Shown piece after piece: positions 27,801-35,600 of a DNA stretch of 64,000 nt (position 1 is the first letter of the stretch; each line of letters starts with the position of its first letter). The DNA comes from Larus michahellis (taxonomy: Eukaryota; Chordata; Aves; Charadriiformes; Laridae). The translations under genes and the position numbers were made by a program. The notes under the pieces are model-generated. The model was not told the origin of the DNA, made no database searches, and saw nothing but the letters and a program-made list of their open reading frames with translations. Where the stretch lies: contig NC_133901.1 of the NCBI RefSeq assembly GCF_964199755.1, positions 9,501,556 through 9,565,555 on the forward strand. Reading direction: 5' to 3'.

Positions 27801-28486
27801 CGCCGACACACAGCTTTTTCATCACTGTCGCTGCACACGGGACCTGGGGCGATGGTGAGGGAGCAGCGCGGTCCCGGGGGTCACCGGGACGGGGCAGCGG
27901 GCCCCGCGCAGGCAAACCCGCAGCAATTAAGCAAACCAATTTTTCTCTCAGGTTGGCTGAATAAGTTGCCGTGCTTATTAGGACGTAACGCCAAAAAAAA
28001 AGAACGTGGCTAGCTGCTAGGGGAGGTGCTGGCCATACCCCCGTTTCGGTTTCAGCCCGCAGGCAGCGCAGGCCGTGCGAGGCACTGGGCGGCCATGGGC
28101 TGGGCCCCACCGCGAGCCAACGCTTAAAGAAACCCTACCAAAAAAACTGGATTGTAAAACTAATTGATTTTTTCCGAACAGCCCCTTGCGTGACCGAGCG
28201 GGCAGAGCGGCGCAGGGGACAGGGGAGGCGGGCAGCTGCCGGCAGCGGGCAGGCAGGCACCGGCCCCCCGCGGCCCCTGCAGCCGCCTGGCCCCGCTCCC
28301 CGCCGCAGATTCCGGCCTGCTCTGGGGGGAAAGGCCGGACCCCACCACGCCGTATGCGACAGCCAGGCCAGGCCCCAGCGGCACAAAGCGCCCGTCAGGC
28401 CCGGGGGGGCGGCGGGCAGCGTCCCGGGCCGCGGCGGAGGGGAGCGTGGCAGCACTGACCTTGGCGTCTCCGTTGCAGAGGGCCAT
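708..28486 (-). CDS. GMPS: GMP synthase (glutamine-hydrolysing), 16 coding exons, complete
   Basis: Cytosolic/nuclear enzyme that aminates XMP to GMP with glutamine and ATP, the last step of de novo guanine nucleotide synthesis. The sixteen coding exons (listed separately) join in phase into 2082 nt, 693 codons plus stop, equal to the human length as I recall it. An N-terminal class I glutamine amidotransferase domain spans roughly residues 26-215, with nucleophile Cys104 in GICYGMQ and partners His190 and Glu192 in AQFHPEV. An ATP pyrophosphatase domain follows, with P-loop SGGVDS at 244-249. The C-terminal part carries the dimerisation/XMP-binding region and ends PPGTTEWE. The start codon (MALCNGD) lies in the CpG island shared with divergent SLC33A1. 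No frameshift or missing key residue is seen. Two splice donors are off consensus (exons 1 and 3). Introns hold two CR1 fragments and otherwise unrecognised AT-rich sequence with poly(A)/poly(T) runs. Confidence 0.98.
2368..2540 (-). CDS. GMPS: GMPS exon 15
   Basis: Residues 603(split)-660, [12 protein letters not shown] through GNEFPEE. It contains the [15 protein letters not shown] segment of the C-terminal domain. The donor is GAG|GTAATA, phase 0. Confidence 0.97.
4149..4279 (-). CDS. GMPS: GMPS exon 14
   Basis: Residues 559(split)-603(split), [13 protein letters not shown] through AHNILRES. Acceptor TTTTCCAG; donor G|GTAGGT. Near identity to human, with YVFG for human YIFG. Confidence 0.97.
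5942..6057 (-). CDS. GMPS: GMPS exon 13
   Basis: Residues 521-559(split), [14 protein letters not shown] through MCHNIN. It carries DAPHWES where human has DEPDWES. Donor AG|GTAAGT. Confidence 0.96.
6959..6980. repeat. Short perfect inverted repeat
   Basis: CAAATACACT and its exact reverse complement AGTGTATTTG, separated by two bases, in GMPS intron 12. A partial third copy (ttactcaagtgt) follows at about 6984. No function is assigned. Confidence 0.6.
7204..7329 (-). CDS. GMPS: GMPS exon 12
   Basis: Residues 479-520, [17 protein letters not shown] through IKTVGVQ. Acceptor TTGCACAG, donor CAG|GTAAAT, both phase 0. Confidence 0.97.
8211..8308 (-). mobile_element. CR1 LINE 3' tail fragment
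   Basis: It opens with two tandem acagaat(c/g) octamers, then the reverse-strand CR1 tail (gggttggcagggac, gatcatctagtccaaccctcctgcc, agagtcacctagagc). About 100 bp survive, inserted in GMPS intron 11, 55 bp from exon 11. It is 5'-truncated, as most CR1 copies are. Confidence 0.9.
8363..8478 (-). CDS. GMPS: GMPS exon 11
   Basis: Residues 440(split)-478, [13 protein letters not shown] through FSASVKK. It completes the HPFPGPGLAIR motif begun in exon 10. Donor AAG|GTAGCA. A CR1 tail lies about 55 bp downstream in the same intron (8211-8308). Confidence 0.97.
9523..9628 (-). CDS. GMPS: GMPS exon 10
   Basis: Residues 405-440(split), [15 protein letters not shown] through SRHPFP. The acceptor is an unbroken poly-T run followed by AAG. 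Donor CAG|GTATGA. Confidence 0.97.
10999..11197 (+). mobile_element. CR1 LINE 3' tail fragment
   Basis: Plus-strand CR1 3' end of about 200 bp: gagggtggtgagacactgg, ggttgcccagagaggtggtgg, ggccaggctggac and the terminal attctatgattctatga. It lies in GMPS intron 9, antisense to the gene, and keeps none of the reverse transcriptase. Confidence 0.92.
11430..11603 (-). CDS. GMPS: GMPS exon 9
   Basis: Residues 347-404, [16 protein letters not shown] through IRKLREE. It contains the conserved [14 protein letters not shown] motif of the ATP pyrophosphatase domain. Acceptor CTTGCAG; donor GAG|GTAAGC, phase 0. Confidence 0.98.
12082..12233 (-). CDS. GMPS: GMPS exon 8
   Basis: Residues 296(split)-346, [20 protein letters not shown] through GDTFVK. 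It includes the loop rich in basic and polar residues ([20 protein letters not shown]) that I recall as a vertebrate insertion absent from bacterial GMP synthases. Donor AAG|GTAATA. Confidence 0.98.
13723..13888 (-). CDS. GMPS: GMPS exon 7 (P-loop exon)
   Basis: Residues 241-296(split). It opens with [10 protein letters not shown], the ATP pyrophosphatase P-loop, and ends KKLGIQVK. Acceptor TATCCTTAG; donor G|GTACCA. Confidence 0.98.
14179..14372 (-). CDS. GMPS: GMPS exon 6 (His/Glu exon)
   Basis: Residues 176(split)-240. AQFHPEV supplies catalytic His190 and Glu192 of the amidotransferase triad. [18 protein letters not shown] is the linker into the pyrophosphatase domain. Donor CTG|GTAAGT, phase 0. 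Confidence 0.98.
16078..16181 (-). CDS. GMPS: GMPS exon 5
   Basis: Residues 141(split)-176(split), [16 protein letters not shown] through SGNIIA. THGD is the conserved amidotransferase segment. Acceptor GTTTAG; donor CAG|GTATTT. Confidence 0.97.
17200..17297 (-). CDS. GMPS: GMPS exon 4
   Basis: Residues 109-141(split), [13 protein letters not shown] through DNTCSLF. Acceptor TTTTGACAG; donor CAG|GTACAT. Confidence 0.97.
18899..19013 (-). CDS. GMPS: GMPS exon 3 (catalytic Cys exon)
   Basis: Residues 70(split)-108, [15 protein letters not shown] through GICYGMQ, with nucleophile Cys104. The boundary is fixed by alignment to human GMQ|MMN. The donor is CAG|GTGCTG, which matches consensus poorly after GT. 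The intron frame stays open for about 20 codons past the donor. Confidence 0.95.
21076..21489 (-). other. Unrecognised open frame in GMPS intron 2
   Basis: A 137-codon open frame on the GMPS strand between exons 3 and 2, the longest intronic frame in this gene. I recognise no domain, and no clear splice signals flank it. Composition is AT-rich like the intron around it. Chance openness is the simplest reading. Confidence 0.15.
22585..22766 (-). CDS. GMPS: GMPS exon 2
   Basis: Residues 10-70(split), [17 protein letters not shown] through REQGFR. It contains [20 protein letters not shown] at the start of the amidotransferase domain. Donor CG|GTAGGT. The GC content is markedly higher than in the surrounding intron. 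Confidence 0.97.
28460..28486 (-). CDS. GMPS: GMPS exon 1 (coding part)
   Basis: Nine codons, MALCNGDAK, against human MALCNGDSK. The donor AAG|GTCAGT is slightly off consensus. It lies in the shared CpG island, 350 bp from the divergent SLC33A1 start codon. Confidence 0.93.
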
Positions 28487-28616
28487 GAGGGTTGCCAGGG
28501 CGGGGAGCGGCAGGCGGGCAGCCCCGAGGCGGGGAGGGGGAAGAAAGGGCGGCGAGGAGCCCCCACCGCCGCGCCGCGATGAGCTAATGCCGCCCGGCTG
28601 CGCCGCGCCGCCGCGG

Positions 28617-28643
28617 GGAGGAGGAGGAGGAGGAGGAGGAGGA
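28617..28643 (+). repeat. (GGA)n microsatellite in shared promoter
   Basis: About nine tandem gag/gga triplets between the divergent GMPS and SLC33A1 starts. The purine/pyrimidine strand asymmetry is typical of H-DNA or G-quadruplex-prone promoter tracts. Confidence 0.85.
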
Positions 28644-28658
28644 GCCGGGGCGACTACC

Positions 28659-28666
28659 TGACGTAA
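28659..28666 (+). promoter_or_regulatory. CRE/ATF-like site TGACGTAA
   Basis: One mismatch from the palindromic CRE TGACGTCA, located 13 bp left of a CCAAT box in the shared promoter. Binding is inferred from the motif only. Confidence 0.5.
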
Positions 28667-28678
28667 GCGCGCAGCGCA

Positions 28679-28683
28679 CCAAT
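28679..28683 (+). promoter_or_regulatory. CCAAT box (NF-Y type)
   Basis: CCAATGAG lies 154 bp upstream of the SLC33A1 start codon and 193 bp from the GMPS start codon. CCAAT boxes are common in TATA-less bidirectional promoters. Confidence 0.5.
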
Positions 28684-28836
28684 GAGGAGCAGCCACGCCT
28701 GCTGTTGGCCCCGCGTGCACGGAAGGGGCGGGGCGGCGGTGGCTGGTGGCGGACGGGCCGGTGCGCGGTTTCTCCTCAGCGGCGGCGTCCGCTCCCGCCT
28801 CGGCCCCCAGTGCGGTCCCGCGGCGCTGCCGCCGAC

Positions 28837-29602
28837 ATGTCGCCTGCTATTGCGGCCAAGGAGGGCGGCCGGCAACGCCGGGCCGGGAGCCACCACCACT
28901 ACCTGGACGTGAGGAATGAGGCGCCGCCTGGCCTGGCGCTCTGTGGGGATGGACTGCCGGGTGGCGAGGCTGAGGCGCTGCTGTTGCCGCCGCCGCCGCC
29001 GGAGGCAAGCTCCCGGGGGGCGCGGGGGTGCCGGGCGGAGCTGGGCAGTATCCTGCTGCTGTTGGTGCTGTACGTGCTGCAGGGTATCCCGCTGGGACTG
29101 GCGGGCAGCGTCCCCCTCATCCTGCAGAGCAAGAGCGCTAGCTACACCGACCAGGCCTTCTTCAGCTTCGTCTTCTGGCCCTTCAGCCTCAAGCTGCTCT
29201 GGGCCCCTTTGGTGGACGCCGTCTACCTGCGGAGCTTCGGCCGCCGCAAGTCGTGGCTGGTGCCCACGCAGTACATCCTGGGGCTCTTCATGATCTACAT
29301 GTCCACCCAGGTGGACCTGCTGCTGGGCAACGGGGAGGGCCGGGGCCCCAACGTGGTGGCCCTCACTGGGACTTTCTTCTTCTTCGAGTTCCTGGCAGCG
29401 ACTCAGGACATTGCAGTGGACGGTTGGGCCCTGACCATGTTGTCCAGGGAGAATGTGGGCTATGCCTCCACCTGCAACTCCGTGGGCCAGACGGCTGGCT
29501 ACTTCCTGGGCAACGTCCTCTTCCTGGCCCTGGAGTCGGCCTCCTTCTGCAACAAGTACCTGCGGTTCCAGCCCCAGCCCCAGGGGATTGTTACCCTCTC
29601 AG
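28837..29602 (+). CDS. SLC33A1: SLC33A1 exon 1
   Basis: Residues 1-256(split), nearly half the protein, covering the N-tail and the first membrane segments through QPQPQGIVTLS. The N-tail has a five-proline run (LLPPPPPEAS) not in the human protein as I recall it. Donor TCAG|GTACTG. Confidence 0.97.
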
Positions 29603-32600
29603 GTACTGCTGGCCTGACGATGCTGGGATGGGGATGATTCTTCCCTGAACCTAGACCAAAGCTCCATTCAGAGAGGGCGGTGGTTTGGCACTGTGAACTG
29701 AGCAGCTTTGGGTTCTCCCCTGCCCATGAGAAAGCACAGCCTGCCAGGAGGCTGGTAGAGTCCACTGCTGCATGCACTGAACTTCCAGGCTTCTCTGGCC
29801 TTATGAGTGTGGGAAACTTGCCTTGTCATTATCTTGGCTGATCTAAGCACTTTAGAGACTTCCCCCCCCCACCCCCCCCCGCTTTAATGACCGTGGAATA
29901 GGTTATTGTTTAAAACGACCCAAACAAACCAAATGCTTTGCCTCTTATTAAGGAGGCCTTTTAAGAACATCTCCATCTGGGAGGAAGGAAAGGGGAAATT
30001 AAAAAAAAATAATTAATTATTCCAAAATGGTGGTGTTCACAGAAATAGAAATGACAAGTGTTCAGGATTGACCACGTAGCCAATTTCTCAAGGAAGGCCT
30101 TATTTTAGTAAATTAAGGGGGATTTTGTTTTCTCTTTAATGAATTAATAGTGTCTGGTAATACCACCATACCTAGCTGTTAGTGTAGGGATGTTTTCTGT
30201 TTGATGGTTTTGGCATTGGTTTGGGGTGGGTTTTTTGTTTGTTTTTGATTTTTTTTTCAGAAAGGTTATATGTAGTGGTTGATATTTGGCATATTGCCTG
30301 GAAGATGTTTAAATACATGTTTTGTTTGCAAGGTTGAATTTAGCCAGCTCAGCTTATGGGAGGACAAGAAAAACTGGCACCGCTTCTGGCTGCAGTCTCA
30401 AAGTGACCATGGCTAGCAATGAAGAGTAAATTCTCATGGTTTTAGTTTCTTTTCTGTCTCTTACATTGATGCTCTTCCTGTATCATGTAAGAGAAAAGGT
30501 ATGCCAAAACTGAGTGAATTGTTGTTTACAGGCTAGTTTTCGCTTTCTGTCCTGTACCTATCTTATTGATAAATCAGGATATCAGTTTCCAAGACTGCTG
30601 TACTTATTTTGTCTGTGCAGCTATCACAATTGCTAAGTAGTCTTCCACTTTCCTTCCAGTTGATAACCCTATGTAGAGTAGCCCTCAAAGTAACCCTGCT
30701 GGTTTATTGCTTTCCTTTGTTTTCCCTTACTGTGTAGTTCATAAGTGCTGGTGTGTCTCTTCCCTCTTGCTCCAGCGGCAGACTGATGTCTTTTACTGCT
30801 GATGCAACCTGCAAATCACTAGTGTAGTTAAGAGAGCTTGGTTTGTCTATTCTTACCTCCAATGTCCAGGTTTTTTCTTGTCTTCATTTTTTTCTCTCAG
30901 TACTGTTTGCATAAATGGATTTGTTACTATTGAAAGAGTGCTGTCTTTGAAAAAAAATAAAAATATCCCAAAATCAAAAAACACCAATGCAACCTGTATA
31001 ACTTGTCCTGGAGTACTAACCTGGGTGGAGTAAGAAAAGCAAATAGCTCTGACACTGTAGTTGCAGGATATGTTTTTTTGGGTGGTAAAACTGGCTGCAA
31101 GAAGTTTCTCATCCCTTGTTCATGTGACTGCCACAGTTTGCTGTGTCCACATTTCTCCTGAAGCAGCTGTAGAGCAGTACTGAAAACCAGCTCACTGAAA
31201 TGAGGAGAGTGGCTCTCTGGTCCTAGCACAGGTTGTAATGGGGCTTGTGATAAGCCTGTTCAGGCAGTTAAAGGAGCAGAAAATAGTTTTAAAATAATAG
31301 CTTTTTGCCCATTCAGATCTCTGAAGGCTTTTGTAGGCTGTGTGCCGATGCGAGGGAAAGAACAAGTCAACACTTTGTGATCCCAAGTCAACTTCAAGTT
31401 GTGCAGCAGCAACAGCGTTAGTTGTTTGCCATGCAGTCACATGAATGCCTGTCCCAGCATGATGGGAGAGAGGTAAAGCGCAAGTGCAGGAAGAAGGTAC
31501 CCCTTCAAGGCAGCGCAAACTTACCTGGACTGGTGACTGTGGAGCACCTTTTTTCCTGGGAAGAGATGTGTAGCTGTAGGATTAACTAAAGCTGTTGTGA
31601 TCAAACACCAGTCCCCCCATGGACACCTCGTTGATGGTTATTTTCAAGCCTGGTCTGTCCCCAGTCTAGTTCAAAGGTTTGCTTTGCCCCCAGCACAACA
31701 GTTTATTTTGCTCATAATAGTGTAGAGGCAGAGACAAAATAGGGATGGGGCTAAGCAGCACTGGTGGCACCAAAAACTTTATGCTAGAAACTTGTTGTGT
31801 AAACTATAATTTTAAAAAGTTCTTTTGCTTGTAGCCTTTTAGTGGACTATATGGCTGCCTTTTTTTTTTTTTTTTTTTCTTTTTGGTAATCCAGCCATTA
31901 CTGTATTGCATCTGACAGGGCTGACCTGATCAGGAGTATTCATGCGATGATGCTCAAAGCTATTTCTATTCCTGTCCTCACACTGTAAGTCTCACTGCAG
32001 TGATAATGCTTAGTGCTATTATTAGAGTACCACTGCTGTATGTCTTTTGTAAACAGTAGCTGTGATTAGCATGACTCCCTGAAAATTCATCTTTTACTTA
32101 AAAATACATATTCAGGGTACCTTTTTTAACAGAGAAGAGAGCAATCAGACAGCATTGGTTATGGGATCTTCTTTACTTTAGGAAAGGGAGAAGTAGCTGG
32201 TGTGGAAGCAGCAGAAAATGGTTTGAAATGCCTTTTTTTCCTTTTACACTGAGAATGCTGGGATATAGCTAAAGTAGTCTTTCTGTGTTTTCTTACATGC
32301 TTGTTGTGCTTGTCGCTCTTCCTGTGCATAAGAAGCAGCTAATAATTGACTAAACTTTTGCACTGTCTTTGCCCTTTCACCAGCCCTTGCTGCTTTCTTT
32401 CAAGTCACCGTGAGGCTTCTGAAGTTGCTCGTGACCAGGAAGATAAAAGGCTACTTCTGTCTTACCCTCTGCATGTTACTGAGTTCTTTCTTGCCCCTTT
32501 CATAAAGGTAGAGGATAGGATTAATTTAGATTAATCCATTCACTAACTCAAAAAGTACTTGCCATAAAATATTGGTGGGTTTTTACTACTGCTGCCTTCA

Positions 32601-35600
32601 AATCCCCAATTTAGAAAATATTATATCTGCTTAAAATAGAGTGCTTGAGGGTTAGCAAGTATAATAGCTACTTAAAACAGCCATATTTGAGTGACGTGCT
32701 ACTTGATGACTGTGTAAGAACTTTCACCAGGCCATCTTTACACTCATAGGTATAAATCTTTTGTTTCCTTCAGCTGGTAGATAGATACTATATAGGGAGA
32801 ATAGAACCGAGGCATGGAATAGTTACATGACTACACAGTAAATCAGCTGGGGAGTTGTGAATGACTTCTTCCTCTGAAGTTTTTTCCCTGTCTTGTAACT
32901 ATTTTTTCCCCTCCAGATTTCCTGTTTTTCTGGGGAACTGTCTTTTTAATTACCACTACACTGGTTGCCCTTTTGAAAAAGGAAAACAAGGAACTAACAC
33001 CAACAAAAGAAGAAACAAAAGGCATCACTGATACATACAGGCTGCTATTCTCAATAATCAAGATGCCGGCAGTTCTTACTTTCTGTCTCTTGATTCTCAC
33101 AGCAAAAGTAAGTAAATACATGTATGAATAGTTGGATGCTGCTGATATCAGTCTGAAAGGTAGTTGAATCCCTGCAATGTAACTTATATGTTAGTTTTGC
33201 TAGTGGTTATCATCAGAGTTACAAATTTTCACATAAAATTGGAAACAGAATTGTTTATATCATCGTGCTAAGCAGGGTTATACAACAGAAAACATTTGTT
33301 TGAGCTTTTTTAAGTGTTTACACAAGCATTAAAGAGAAGTTTGATTGCAATCTAGTATTAATTTGTTCTTAAACATTTTTTAAACAGTTATGGTTTTTGT
33401 GTAGTCTGCAGTTAAAAGGACAGAAAATGTTTCTTTTAACCTAAATCTTGTTCCCAGAATCTGCAACTCTGTGCAAACTAGGTTTCCATGGCTTCTTGTT
33501 GGCCATCGTGGATACTGACAGCAATTAAGGCACAAGCATGAATGTCATTGCTCTGTTTAATGTTCTTGGTATAGTTTTGGCACTGATGACAAGAAGAGTA
33601 TGCAAGTGTAGAACATGGTTCAGAACGGATTTGGAAATCAAATGAGACACAAAAGAATTGTACTCTATCACATTTCTCAATTTACTTAATACTGAGTAAC
33701 CTGAATTTCTAGCCAAACTATCACTGCTTTCCTCAATTTATTTTTTCTAACTTATATTGCAGGTTGGATTTTCAGCGGCAGATGCTGTAACAGGACTCAA
33801 ATTAGTGGAAGAGGGAGTCCCGAAAGAGCACTTAGCTCTGCTAGCGGTTCCAATGGTTCCTTTACAGATAATATTGCCTCTGATTATCAGCAAATACACA
33901 GCAGGCCCCCAGCCACTGAACACATTTTACAAAGCTATGCCTTTCAGGTAAAACCAAACAAATCTTGTTTGACAGAAACTTAGTAATTTGTGTATTCAGA
34001 TCAAGTATAGGATTTCTTGTGTAACTCTTAAACTTCCAGATACAAGAAAGTATGTCAGAATTCTCATAGTAAGTAGAACTCTGTGTCTTGTGCCTTGATT
34101 CATGTAGTAACATGTGTAAGCAAGTGGAACATGAGGTGTTGTTAAGGTACATATGCAACAACATTAGAGCAGTACTCTCCTGCTCTTACTCAATGTTGTT
34201 AGTTCCTTATTCATGAACCATTCTGACTAGATCCGGGACTCTAGCTGTAAAATTACGCGTGCTTCCCAATGTAAGAGTGGCAGAACGCATTGACAAGTCA
34301 TTTGGTGCATCTACTGGATGTGTGCTTTACTGAAGTAACTGAGGGTGAAAGAAGCTGAATAAGGCTGATATGGACAAGGAAACATTTAATTTCTCTGTTA
34401 CATGTTTTATATAGGAGTTTGCTTATGGAGTTCTAAAACCAGCGAATCCAGCAGATTACCTAATACTGTGACTGGGTAAATCATGTAACATGTCTGTAAC
34501 GGGTAGATGCTACTTTAACATGTTCTTATGCAACTATATATGTTTTTGCAAAAAAAAAAAAAAAAAGAGTAAGTTTTCCTCCAGCTGAATTTGGTTAGAT
34601 GTCTTGTGTGTTGCTTTCCACAAAAAATACGTGTCTGTTGGAGGGGCAGGGGAGAAAGCTAGTATAGGAGATCTGGTAGTGAATTATGTTTATATGGATG
34701 ATAGAATTGTTTAGGTATAAAACGTTTACAATTTCAGTGCTTGTCAGATATTTAATATCTAATTCTATCTAAGGCAGAAATACCTTTAAGTATTTACATA
34801 TAAACTGTTTTAATGTATTCTGTATGTATAAATATTTGAGAGTAGCTTTGTATCAAGGAAACACAAGGGGAAGAGAATTACATGAATTATGTATTATCTT
34901 TCATATTCTTCCAGATTACTGCTTGGTCTGGAATTTGCTTTTTTGGTATGGTGGACTCCTAAAGTAAAACATGAAGGAGGATTTCCTGTTTACTACTATG
35001 TTGTAGTATTGTTGAGTTATGCTTTACATCAGGTAATGTATACTGTATGTGGGAAGGGGAGAGGGATGGGAGGGTATTTATATCAATCGACAAGAGGACT
35101 ATAAATGCTGTTATCTGCTTTTCTTACTTACACTAGAATTCATCTAAGTCTGACCTGTTGTGCTGTGTGGCTATATTTTGTTTTGATACCCTTGCCAATA
35201 TGATTTCTCTTTCTTCCATGTGGTACATTAGACGTCTTCTATGAAGTTACTTTTAGTTGATCAGATCTGCTTTTGTTTCATAGATTTCCCCCCCCATCCC
35301 CCCCAACCAGAAGCTCAAAAGCAGGGTGGCGTTGGAGAAATCCCAGCATTCTGGCAGAGTTTCGCAGACGTGATGATTGATGATTGTGCTTGTTGTGCAG
35401 ATCTGTAAAGTTATACGGTCTTCATCCTAGAAAAAACTGCATTACTGATTTTGAAGGAACATCATAATGGATCTGATCCAAAGGCCTGGAAAACAAACTC
35501 CTGATAAAAACTGGGCTTTGGATCAGAACTAAAGTGTATGCAATGCCTTGAGAGTTTATTTTAAATGCAAGAGTCTTATTTTTATGTGCTATTTTAGCTG

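Larger units (their letters stand above)
27900..29430. promoter_or_regulatory. CpG island with bidirectional GMPS/SLC33A1 promoter
   Basis: A dense CpG and GC-rich block covers GMPS exon 1 and all of SLC33A1 exon 1, against AT-rich flanks. The 350 bp between the divergent start codons holds a (GGA)n run (28617-28643), a CRE-like TGACGTAA (28659-28666), a CCAAT box (28679-28683) and tandem GC boxes (about 28724-28736). There is no TATA box. The head-to-head order matches human. Confidence 0.85.

Noticed and set aside
28160-28720. 186-codon minus-strand frame over GMPS exon 1
   Set aside because: GC-rich shadow. Only its nine-codon MALCNGDAK stretch is real GMPS; the rest reads through an intron donor and the 5' UTR of the shared CpG island.
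28916-29648. Two long plus-strand frames (125 and 131 codons) overlapping SLC33A1 exon 1
   Set aside because: Alternative frames of the GC-rich SLC33A1 exon. The SLC33A1 frame aligns with human throughout; these do not.
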